From contig OX392527.1 of assembly GCA_947623455.1 (NCBI GenBank), positions 54,790,401-54,854,400 of the forward strand: a stretch of 64,000 nucleotides of DNA. The letters are read 5' to 3'. Within the stretch, counting starts at the first letter, position 1, and each line of letters starts with the position of its first letter. Shown here piece by piece: positions 60,501 through 64,000 of this stretch. The translations under genes were made by a program, and so were the position numbers. The DNA is from Mimachlamys varia. Lineage: Eukaryota; Mollusca; Bivalvia; Pectinida; Pectinidae. The notes below the pieces were generated by a model. The model made no database searches and was not told the DNA's origin. It saw only the letters and a program-made list of their open reading frames with translations.

Positions 60501-61733
60501 CTTGGTACAGCAAGGTACCTCTGTGACCTTGACCTTGAACCAGGTATGTTGCTTAACTTCAAAGAAAATACTGTAAGTGTTTGAAAGAGATTGATATTCA
60601 TATAAATTCATGACAAGACAATGGAGAGTTTGCTATTTGCCACAAATTATTTTCTTGGAATAAAATTGTGTTGAAACTCTTCAAAACAAACTAGTCCCTT
60701 TGTCAAACAATGACTGAATTTTAGCTTGGCTAACGGACCAGATGGCCCTGAAATGATGGATCAAGTTTGACATGTGAAATTTGTGAAAAAGTTTTATTTT
60801 TGTTGTATTACCAAAACAGATGAATCTTTTTGAAGATATTGAATCAGATGTGTTACAAGCATAAGCTAGGCACATATTCAAGAAACAGTACCACAGTTAA
60901 TTTAGTTGTTTGAAAGAGATTTTAATCTCTAAAAGGGTAGCATGAACAGTAACATAGTAAGAATTGAAAGGAAAATTTGCAATGTACATACAGTTTTACA
61001 GTTTATTGTTGTTGGCAGTTAAATGTCTCATATTCCCCACCATTGGTTTGTTATAGGATTTTTCACACATATATTTCTGGACGAGGCAGCTCAGGCAATG
61101 GAATGTGATAGTCTCATCCCTCTGTCTCTGTGTGGACCGTACACACGCGTTGTCCTGGCAGGGGACCATATGCAGGCGAGTCTCATTAATTATCCTGAGT
61201 GTCAAACACCTAAACTCCAATGGAGTTTAGATGAAATGGATCTTATTTCACTGAAAACATTGGAGAAATTTTCATGAAATCTGTATTATTGACACAGTAA
61301 TAGAACAAAGAAACATTGCTATTCCAGTTTACATGTAAATCCAGTAATATGTAGATGTATATGTACGATCAGATATGTTCTAAGTCGAAAAAAAAAGAGT
61401 ATAAAATTTCATCATAAACATTTCTTTTTTCATCTTCAGCTGAGTCCAGAGATATACTCTGACCTAGGACGACAACAGGGATTCCACAAGTCCATGTTGG
61501 AGCGTCTGCATGAGTTGTATCCAGACGATGCCCCCTGTAAAGTGATGCTGTGTGAAAACTACCGATCGCACTCATCAATCATTGACTTCACCTCCGACTT
61601 GTTCTATGAAAGTCAGCTGATGGCCAGCAGCGACCAGCCTTGTCACCCACAATACTACCCACTAACTTTTTACTCGGCCCGCGGTGAGGAGGTGCAGCAT
61701 GAAAACAGTATAGGGTTCTACAACATTGCTGAG
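21548..61733 (+). CDS. HELZ: HELZ orthologue (helicase with zinc finger), 17 exons, both ends outside the window
   Basis: Seventeen exons join with consistent phases into 935 codons, collinear with vertebrate HELZ. The order is a TPR-like N-terminus, an acidic linker, a U1-like C2H2 finger, a CCCH finger, a middle region ([50 protein letters not shown]), then the superfamily 1 core. The core shows Walker [25 protein letters not shown] and CENYRSH. HELZ-type proteins are RNA helicases linked to mRNA turnover and translation control, acting mainly in the cytoplasm. The first coding exon is not identified. The remaining helicase motifs must lie beyond 64000. Introns range from 193 bp to about 5.3 kb and are stuffed with repeats. 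Sixteen exons have strong borders; the left border of exon 4 (28085) is uncertain. Confidence 0.93.
21907..22028 (+). CDS. HELZ: HELZ exon 2 (TPR-like helices)
   Basis: Acceptor TATAG|CC and donor AAG|GTATGT. It encodes a helical segment ending [19 protein letters not shown]. The phase joins exon 1 as GCC. Confidence 0.88.
22029..26509 (+). other. HELZ intron carrying a large minisatellite
   Basis: Unique sequence occupies 22029 to about 22550. The tandem array fills the next ~3.9 kb. The acceptor TTTCAAACAG follows only about 50 bases after the array ends. Confidence 0.8.
22555..26455. repeat. Intronic minisatellite, 46-47-bp unit, roughly 80 copies
   Basis: The unit is built on GGAATGACTCTGGGTGTTAG, then TGGACACTTAACTTACT, then a variable linker. 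Linkers fall into types (AGATGGAAAT, ATATGTAAAT, AGGTGAAAT, CAATGGAAAT or CGATGGAAAT), and neighbouring copies tend to share one. Some units have lost CTCT. Type patterns alternate near the 3' end, which suggests higher-order duplication. The copy count is an estimate from length. Confidence 0.93.
26510..26572 (+). CDS. HELZ: HELZ exon 3
   Basis: Acceptor AAACAG|AAT and donor CAG|GTATGT, phase 0 at both ends. It encodes 21 residues ending [13 protein letters not shown], which align with a conserved helix of HELZ. Confidence 0.82.
26832..27731 (+). mobile_element. Family 1 repeat with mixed core units
   Basis: The head AGCTCACCTAGACCGAAGGT is followed by three ~130-bp units (GTCAGAAACATCC type) and then about two 145-bp units (ATGACCTTGACC). 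The tail is CCAGGTGAGCTATGCAGG and GGGCCTCTTGTT. It therefore combines both kinds of core in one copy. It lies in the intron after exon 3. Confidence 0.78.
28085..28280 (+). CDS. HELZ: HELZ exon 4 (acidic linker), left border uncertain
   Basis: The frame encodes a Glu/Asp-rich stretch ([20 protein letters not shown]) and then a Ser/Thr/Pro-rich stretch. The donor TCAG|GTATGT is strong and its phase 1 fits the next exon. The acceptor at 28085 (AAAAAG|GAT) is chosen because it keeps phase 0 with exon 3. The stronger-looking TTCAG at 28049 would give a stop in that phase. A missed microexon is possible. Confidence 0.55.
28560..28966 (+). repeat. Interspersed repeat, copy of the one at 36736-36962
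   Basis: Shared landmarks with 36736-36962 are ACAGAGTTACGGCCCTT, TGCATTATCTCTG, CATTGCATCTTTATA and GTATTGCTTCAGCAATACTC. The last of these is a small palindrome close to the right end. There is no coding content. Confidence 0.7.
29199..29342 (+). repeat. 36-bp tandem repeat, four perfect copies
   Basis: The unit GAAAATCCCCAATCAGTCAG continues TTTGCAGTTGCTGGTC and repeats four times with no visible change. Because 36 is a multiple of 3 it stays open on both strands, but it is intronic and has no splice sites at its ends. Confidence 0.92.
29837..30014 (+). CDS. HELZ: HELZ exon 5 (C2H2 finger and start of CCCH finger)
   Basis: Acceptor CATAG|AT and donor AAAG|GTTTGT. It encodes a C-x2-C-x12-H-x5-H finger ([16 protein letters not shown]...LHRK), then the conserved [16 protein letters not shown] that leads into the CCCH finger. 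It ends in phase 2. Confidence 0.92.
31425..31495 (+). repeat. tRNA-derived SINE head (candidate)
   Basis: A box A-like TTAGCTCAGCTTTGG is followed about 45 bases later by a box B-like GGTTCGAGCCC. The spacing suits a tRNA-derived RNA polymerase III promoter. The arms do not fold into a clean tRNA, so a SINE remnant is more likely than a tRNA gene. Confidence 0.45.
31696..31860. repeat. Short tandem and inverted duplication
   Basis: GCGCCTGTCGTCGAAATATT and GCGGGTCAGAGA recur about 107 bp apart. TATTGCTTTTCG and its complement CGAAAAGCAATA flank the first copy. Confidence 0.7.
32025..32115 (+). repeat. SINE-like fragment (candidate)
   Basis: Contains GGTTCGATTCC (box B-like), then GACCTGTTCTGGTTTTCCTC, a core I associate with metazoan SINEs. 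No complete box A is visible. Confidence 0.35.
32581..34229 (+). mobile_element. Family 1 repeat with about ten 145-bp core units
   Basis: It has a full head (AGCTCACCTGGCCCGAAGGG), CGTCCGTCC simple repeats, then about ten 145-bp units, and ends CCAGGTGAGCGATGCAGG and GGGCCTCTTGTT. It is the cleanest full-length copy in the window and serves as reference for the uninterrupted sequence at 12144. The minus strand is open across single units, which is a property of the repeat and not a gene. Confidence 0.85.
35066..35264 (+). CDS. HELZ: HELZ exon 6 (CCCH finger)
   Basis: Acceptor TTTCAG|CAC and donor CTT|GTAAGT. It completes the CCCH finger begun in exon 5 with spacing C-x9-C-x5-C-x3-H ([14 protein letters not shown]), then a helix [10 protein letters not shown] and the conserved [11 protein letters not shown]. 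Confidence 0.93.
35350..35670 (+). repeat. CCCCGCAACGA-headed repeat fragment
   Basis: The head CCCCGCAACGATGTTAAGGG forms a short stem, followed by GTCCGTCCGTCTGTCC. Related heads occur at 39535 and 53034. Confidence 0.6.
35671..36735 (+). mobile_element. Family 1 repeat, 5'-truncated, with ~150-bp core units
   Basis: About four units built on AAATTTGGTCAGAAACATTC and GGAGGGGCGGG, then a stretch with AACGGTTGAGATCCCC-like text. The tail is ATCCAGTTGGGTGATACAGG and GGGCCTCTTGTT. The hairpin head is missing. Confidence 0.65.
36736..36962 (+). repeat. Interspersed repeat, second copy of 28560-28966
   Basis: It follows directly after the preceding repeat tail. It ends with the palindrome TATTGCTTCAGCAATA, then CTCGATATGCTTGTT, so CTTGTT again follows a hairpin. 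Confidence 0.65.
37017..37124 (+). CDS. HELZ: HELZ exon 7
   Basis: Acceptor TTCTGCAG|ATG and donor AAG|GTAATG, phase 0. It encodes 36 residues ending [14 protein letters not shown], which match the start of the HELZ middle domain. Confidence 0.9.
37390..38630 (+). repeat. Repeat with ~450-bp internal duplications
   Basis: Segments such as TTTTCCTGAATGACAG and GAGTTATGGCCCTTT recur around 37530, 37870 and 38480. A TTTGCATTAAAGTCCA motif near 38210 links it to the repeat at 57815-58661. There is no gene. It occupies most of the intron between exons 7 and 8. Confidence 0.6.
39288..39467 (+). CDS. HELZ: HELZ exon 8
   Basis: Acceptor TTTTCAG|AGA and donor AAG|GTACCT, phase 0. It encodes [17 protein letters not shown]...[10 protein letters not shown]...YVYRIK, collinear with the HELZ middle domain. 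Confidence 0.93.
39531..39780 (+). repeat. CCCCCGCAACAAAG-headed repeat fragment
   Basis: The head CCCCCGCAACAAAGTTCAGG folds on itself and is followed by CGTCCGTCCGACG. It is related to 35350 and 53034, and abuts a truncated family 1 copy. Confidence 0.6.
39781..40983 (+). mobile_element. Family 1 repeat with about seven 145-bp units, head truncated
   Basis: It starts inside the head (AAAGGGCCAAGTGAGCTTAT), then has CGTCCGTC text and about seven 145-bp units. It ends CCAGGTGAACGATGCAGG and AACCTCTTGTT; the last palindrome is decayed. Confidence 0.75.
41102..41301 (+). CDS. HELZ: HELZ exon 9
   Basis: Acceptor TTCACAG|GTG and donor CCAAA|GTAATT. It encodes [21 protein letters not shown] and ends in FEP plus two bases. 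The phase 2 end joins exon 10 as AAA. The in-frame TAA right after the donor is intronic. Confidence 0.92.
41365..43687 (+). mobile_element. Family 2 repeat with a nested family 1 insertion
   Basis: The head is AGGTCAACTGAGACGCCGGT. The tail is CTCAGGTGACCGTTAAGG and GGGCCTCTTGTT. Between 42870 and 43400 lie about five ~115-bp units (GAAGCAAAGTTGGTTGGAAT, AAGGTCAAAGGTCAAGGTCA). A 5'-truncated family 1 element sits at 41680-42648. Confidence 0.75.
41680..42648 (+). mobile_element. Nested family 1 repeat lacking its hairpin head
   Basis: The host family 2 sequence TATATTTTGTT is broken directly before ATGCCATACCGTGGCG and resumes as CATTTTCAATTACAG after the tail GGGCCTCTTGTT. Other family 2 copies read TTTTGTTCATTT without a break (55035). 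The inserted copy begins about 40 bases inside the usual family 1 head. Confidence 0.75.
43770..45385. repeat. 62-bp satellite array, about 26 copies
   Basis: The unit runs GATTTGACCTGGTGTGTGGG, TACATGGTAAGGATTGATAA, then CTGTAGATAACAGTGACAGTGA. Copies are almost identical, differing mainly by GTGTTTGGG or GATAGCAG. The minus strand has no stop in any frame of the unit; since 62 is not a multiple of 3 this creates three overlapping long open frames of about 500-550 codons, none of which is a gene. It lies in the intron between exons 9 and 10. Confidence 0.95.
45640..46023 (+). mobile_element. Family 1 repeat, 3' half only
   Basis: Text such as GGTTGAGATCCCCACCCC leads to the tail TATCCAGGTGAGCGATACAGG, split by its usual palindrome, then CTCTTGTT. 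The head and core array are absent. Confidence 0.7.
46233..46409 (+). CDS. HELZ: HELZ exon 10, at the head of a tandem splice-donor array
   Basis: Acceptor TTTGTAG|ACCC and donor CTAG|GTAAGT. It encodes [19 protein letters not shown]...[16 protein letters not shown], matching the conserved YIEE region of HELZ, and ends in phase 2. The last 26 bases and the donor form the first unit of the array that follows. Confidence 0.92.
46384..47013 (+). repeat. 46-bp tandem array that repeats the exon end and 5' splice site 14 times
   Basis: The unit is GGTCACAACTGGACAGTATA, TCTAGGTAAG, TCACATCGTATATAAT. The first copy spans the end of HELZ exon 10 and its donor. Thirteen copies keep TCTAG|GTAAGT; the last reads TCTAG|GCAAGT. 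Variants differ only at GGTCACAAC/GGTCATAAC. Reading through the first donor meets TAA at once in the HELZ frame. Confidence 0.95.
47231..47456 (+). CDS. HELZ: HELZ exon 11
   Basis: Acceptor ATTACAG|GTAC and donor AAG|GTAGGG. It encodes [20 protein letters not shown], then [14 protein letters not shown] and [12 protein letters not shown], collinear with HELZ. The start joins exon 10 as AGG. Confidence 0.94.
47537..47945 (+). mobile_element. hAT-like transposon fragment
   Basis: It begins GAGGTGTAACGATTCATG with TATCGAATCG and TATCGTGATA motifs, common at hAT ends. A broken frame follows, with MADKQEKG and later KYSGNMTK...HHDKIP, which resembles the end of a BED zinc finger. It is cut off by the repeat starting near 47955. 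The right end is not securely found. Confidence 0.5.
47955..48677 (+). mobile_element. Family 1 repeat, head truncated, about four 145-bp units
   Basis: Starts within a core unit (GTCACATCTGTTAAAACC) and ends CCAGGTGAGCGATGCAGG and GGGCCTCTTGTT. Only 43 bases separate it from the next copy. Confidence 0.75.
48721..49009 (+). mobile_element. Family 1 repeat, minimal complete copy (~289 bp)
   Basis: The head AGCTCACCTGGTCCGAAGGA with its inverted partner and the tail TATCCAGGTGAGTGATACAG plus GGGCCTCTTGTT are both present. There is no core array, so this is the minimal form of the family. It is flanked by T on both sides. Confidence 0.82.
49429..51774. mobile_element. TTAA-flanked element with terminal inverted repeats
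   Basis: TTAA (49425-49428) is followed by AGGATTTGTGCAACGAAAAA. The right end is the inverted copy, followed by TTAA (51775-51778). Homology between the ends continues inwards (GAAAATTTT, TTTGGTAAAAGT, TAAAACCATA). TTAA duplication suggests the piggyBac superfamily. The ~2.3-kb interior shows no transposase. It lies in the HELZ intron between exons 11 and 12. Confidence 0.75.
52773..52883 (+). CDS. HELZ: HELZ exon 12
   Basis: Acceptor GGCTCAG|GTT and donor CAG|GTAAGG, phase 0. It encodes [20 protein letters not shown], then ECVDELNL, the strongly conserved block before the helicase core. Confidence 0.94.
53034..53340 (+). repeat. CCCCCGCAACAAAC-headed repeat fragment
   Basis: Two units of about 160 bp share AACTACACAGGAAT and GGGACCATGTGT. 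The head is related to those at 35350 and 39531. Confidence 0.6.
53347..55352 (+). mobile_element. Family 2 repeat, long form, with an insertion
   Basis: The head AGGTCACCTGAGAAGAAGTC has its inverted partner. Repeated internal segments (GATAATTGAAACTTGG, CTTCTCCAGACCCAGATATG) follow. The tail is CTCAGGTGACCATTAAGGCC and GGGCCTCTTGT. The normal text CCTGCCCCTACCCTA is broken at about 53520 by a CCCTA run and a palindrome-rich insert. Confidence 0.75.
53530..53820. repeat. AAGTATACTT palindrome cluster (small insert)
   Basis: About eight copies or near copies of AAGTATACTT occur in 290 bp, many extended as TACTTGAAGTA. The block interrupts a family 2 repeat. It has no coding content and looks like a MITE or foldback element. 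Confidence 0.7.
55457..55581 (+). CDS. HELZ: HELZ exon 13
   Basis: Acceptor CCACAG|ATT and donor GCAG|GTAAGA. It encodes [20 protein letters not shown] and then a Pro-rich FPPPNKFP, leading to the helicase core. It ends in phase 2. Confidence 0.94.
55898..57372. mobile_element. Tigger/pogo-like non-autonomous DNA transposon
   Basis: CAGTGAAACCT at 55898 and its inverted copy ending at 57372 are flanked by TA (55896-55897 and 57373-57374). Subterminal AGTGGTCTTAAT motifs occur several times at the left and again at the right end. No transposase frame is seen in 1475 bp. It lies in the HELZ intron between exons 13 and 14. Confidence 0.88.
57815..58661 (+). mobile_element. Family 3 hairpin-tailed repeat
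   Basis: The head GTCTCGCCTCGACGATAGTC pairs with GAGAAAGCGAGAC. Near the right end AAGGCGAGACA is the inverted match of the head, and is followed by the perfect palindrome AATTACGCGTAATT and then CTTGTT. The interior consists of several ~130-bp units (TTGCGTTAAAGTCCAC, ACATGGGAATTTTGAGAATT). There is no coding content. The layout matches families 1 and 2 although the sequence does not. Confidence 0.78.
58662..59880 (+). other. Rest of HELZ intron 13, mostly featureless
   Basis: AT-rich intronic DNA. On the minus strand 59300-59136 is open for 54 codons with a Ser/Thr-rich stretch; the origin is unknown. It ends with the acceptor ATCGTTTCAG. Confidence 0.45.
59881..60090 (+). CDS. HELZ: HELZ exon 14 (Walker A)
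   Basis: Acceptor TTTCAG|TCC and donor ACAG|GTACAA. It encodes [13 protein letters not shown] (Q motif region), the ATP-binding loop GPYGTGKT, and [10 protein letters not shown] (motif Ia). It ends in phase 2. Confidence 0.97.
60284..60543 (+). CDS. HELZ: HELZ exon 15
   Basis: Acceptor CTGCAG|TGC and donor CCAG|GTATGT. It encodes [36 protein letters not shown] and [20 protein letters not shown], collinear with the HELZ helicase domain. It ends in phase 1. Confidence 0.96.
61057..61175 (+). CDS. HELZ: HELZ exon 16 (DEAA box), with a GC splice donor
   Basis: Acceptor TTATAG|GA. It encodes [16 protein letters not shown] (motif II) and VVLAGDHMQ (motif III). The exon must end at 61175 to join LSPEIYSD in the next exon, so the donor is CAG|GCGAGT, a GC-AG intron. 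Confidence 0.95.
61440..61733 (+). CDS. HELZ: HELZ exon 17 (CENYRSH motif)
   Basis: Acceptor CTTCAG|CTG and donor GAG|GTAAGT, phase 0. It encodes [35 protein letters not shown] (motif IV region) and [17 protein letters not shown]. Motifs V and VI are not in the window. Confidence 0.97.
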
Positions 61734-62780
61734 GTAAGTTATCATGTTATATGTCAATGTAACATAATTATGTCTCCCCTCCATATGAAGGGATACATAT
61801 TGTATTAGTACCAGTTCTGGTTCTTCTAATAATGTTGTCCGGGCCAGAACTTCTACACTGTTGGAAGATATTATGACAAAACTTGCAGTATGCACGCGTC
61901 ACCCAAAGTAGACATGCAGTACACTGTCATTATGTCACTGTGACCTTGACCTCAAGGTAAGAGGTCAAATAAGTGTGAATTTTTCAATAATTCTTGTCGG
62001 GGCGATAACTTTCATACTGTTAAAGATATATTGATAAAACTTTTAGTGTATCTGCAAAAGATATACCGTATTGATAAAACTGTTAGTGTACCTGCATCAC
62101 CCATAAAATATATGCAGTGCACTGTCAATAGGCCAGTGTGACCTTCACCCAAAGGAAAGAGATAAAAAATGAATGACTTTTTCAAATATTCAAAGGTGAT
62201 GTATGTCAAGGTGATGCAATCTGCCCCTCACTGTCTAATTATATAGATGTAACAATAATTGACAAAACCTCAAGGTAACTAGGGCCCTTTATCTCTTTGA
62301 TGGGGGTGTCCCATATAACACTAGTAATAAGCTTGTCTGTCTGTCCCTCTGTCCCTTTTTTACTGATTAATATTTTGTTATGACATTATAAAAATGGTTG
62401 GTCAGAATAAAAAAGATGTCCACTGACCAAACCTCAAGGTCAAAGGTCAAGGTCATAGGTTAAGGTCAAATTTTATATTTATTAAGTGCTTAACATTTTG
62501 TTATGACAATATGAAGGAAAGTTGGTCAGAATAAAAAAAGGTGTCCACTGACCAAACCTCAAGATCAAAGGTTAAGGTCATATGTCAAGGTCAAATTTTA
62601 CATTTATTGACTACTTAACATTTTGTTGTGACATCATGAAGCAAAGTTGGTCAGAATCAAACAAGGTGTCAACTGACCATACCTCAAAGTCACCGGGTCA
62701 AAGTTCAAGGTCATATTTTACATTCACTAATTGCTTGATATTTTGAAAGAAAGTTGGTCAGAATAAACAAAGATTTCAAC
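61734..62780 (+). repeat. HELZ intron with ~150-bp and ~115-bp tandem units
   Basis: About 61830-62170 holds two units sharing ATGCAGT(A/G)CACTGTCA and GTGACCTT. About 62350-62780 holds four units with TTTTGTTATGACA, AAAGTTGGTCAGAAT and TCAACTGACC, the same family as 42870-43400. No exon is recognised. Confidence 0.65.
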
Positions 62781-62784
62781 TGAC

Positions 62785-64000
62785 CATGTTCCTTGGATGA
62801 AGCCCGGGAAAGTTTGCGAAAAGAAATAACCTTATATTCAAGGTCACAGAGGTCAAATCTGTTAAAACTTTTAAACGACTTCTTCTGAAATACCAAAAGC
62901 CCTGGAAGCATGATATTTGACTGAAATGTTTCTTGGATGAAGCCCGACAAAGTTTGCGAAAAGAAATGACCTTGACTTATATTCAAGGTCAAAGGGATCA
63001 AATCTATTAAAACCTTCGAACGACTTCTTCTGAAATATCAAAATCCCTGGAAGCATGATATTTGGCTGAAAGGTACCTTGGATGAAGCCCTACAAAGTTT
63101 GCAAAAAGAAATGACCTTGATCTATATTCAAGGTCACAGGGGTCAAATCTGTTAAAACCTTTAAACGACTTCTTCTGAAATACCAAAAGCCCTGGAAGCA
63201 TGATATTTGGCTGAAAGGTTCCTTGGATGAAGCCCGACAAAGTTTGCGAAAAGAAATGACCTTGACCTATATTCAAGGTCACAGGGGTCAAATCTGTTAA
63301 AACCTTTAAACGACTTCTTCTGAAATACCAAAAGCCCTAGAAGCATGATATTTGGCTGAAAGGTTCCTTGGATGAAGCCTGACAAAGTCTACGAAAAGAA
63401 ATGACCTTGACTTATATTCAAGGTCACAGGAGTCAAATCTGTTGAAACCTTCAAACGACTTCTTCTGAAATACCAAAAGCCCTAGAAGCATGATATTTGG
63501 CTGAAATGTTTCTTGGATAGCCCGACAAAGCTTGTGAAAGGAAATGACCTTGACCTATATTCAAGGTCACAGGGGTCAAATCTGTTAAAACCTTTAAACG
63601 ACTTCTTCTGAAATACCAAAAACCCTAGAAGCATGACATTTGGCTGAAATGTTTCTATGATGAAGCCCGACAAAGTCTGCGAAAAGAAATGACCTTGACT
63701 TATATTCAAGGTCACAGGGATCAAATCTGTTAAAACCTTCAAACAACTTCTTCTGAAATACCAAAAGCCCTAGAAGCATGATATTTGGCTGGAAGGTTCC
63801 TTGGATGAAGCCTAACAAAGTTTGCGAAAAGAAATGACCTTGACCTATATTCAAGGTCACAGGGGTCAAATCTGTGTAAACCTTCAAACGACTTCTTCTG
63901 AAGTACCAAAAGCCCTAGAAGCATGACATTTGGCTGAAAGTGGTTTCTTGGATGAAGCCTGACAAAGTTTGCGAAAAGAAATGACCTTGATCTTTATTTG
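62785..64000 (+). mobile_element. 145-bp core array, family 1, running off the window
   Basis: About eight 145-bp units are regularly spaced (CGACTTCTTCTGAAAT at 63166 and 63311, for example). The head is missing, and the array abuts the preceding ~115-bp units at the text GACCATGTTCCTTGG. The right end lies outside the window. Confidence 0.82.

Noticed and set aside
62711..63924. Series of minus-strand frames with [19 protein letters not shown] peptides, also at 12671-13360, 32965-33875, 40006-40803 and 47982-48351
   Set aside because: They are the 145-bp core repeat; frame changes every unit, and they start and stop within arrays.

Overview
The window is eukaryotic nuclear DNA, AT-rich and intron-dense, most likely from a marine bivalve mollusc. 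Two things point there. The only host gene is an animal HELZ-type RNA helicase split into many small exons. Its introns are filled with interspersed repeats whose heads read AGCTCACCTGG or AGGTCACCTGAG and whose tails read GGGCCTCTTGTT, which I associate with bivalve genomes. I see no rRNA, CRISPR or bacterial-style operons.

Layout. 1-756: tandem ~340-bp repeat. 1755-11067: a complete CACTA (EnSpm) DNA transposon with terminal inverted repeats, a 4-bp target duplication and two divergent spliced genes that both look intact (a TNP2-like transposase of 1073 aa on +, and an accessory protein of 543 aa on -). 12049-14824: two short rolling-circle-like repeats, one with another nested inside. 15018-20905: a decayed DIRS-type tyrosine-recombinase retroelement (gag-like and YR parts only), itself split by a Tigger/pogo-like element. 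21548-61733: seventeen exons (935 codons) of a HELZ orthologue on +. It lacks its first exon(s) on the left and its last helicase motifs, which lie beyond the right edge.

The HELZ introns hold a ~4-kb 46-47-bp minisatellite (22555-26455), a 62-bp satellite (43770-45385), and a 46-bp tandem array that copies an exon end together with its 5' splice site 14 times (46384-47013). They also hold a TIR element (30174-34676), a TTAA-flanked element (49429-51774), a second TA-flanked Tigger-like element (55898-57372), and many copies of the hairpin-tailed repeats with or without a 145-bp core array.

How the genes work together. The two CACTA proteins probably act on the matching ATTAAT-rich subterminal regions at both ends of their element. 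HELZ is unrelated housekeeping RNA biology (TPR-like N-terminus, zinc fingers, superfamily 1 helicase core). The most notable observations are the apparently autonomous animal CACTA element with a plant-TNP1-like second protein, the convergence of sequence-unrelated repeat families on one 3' architecture (palindrome followed by CTTGTT, inserted between T residues), and the tandemly multiplied splice donor in HELZ.
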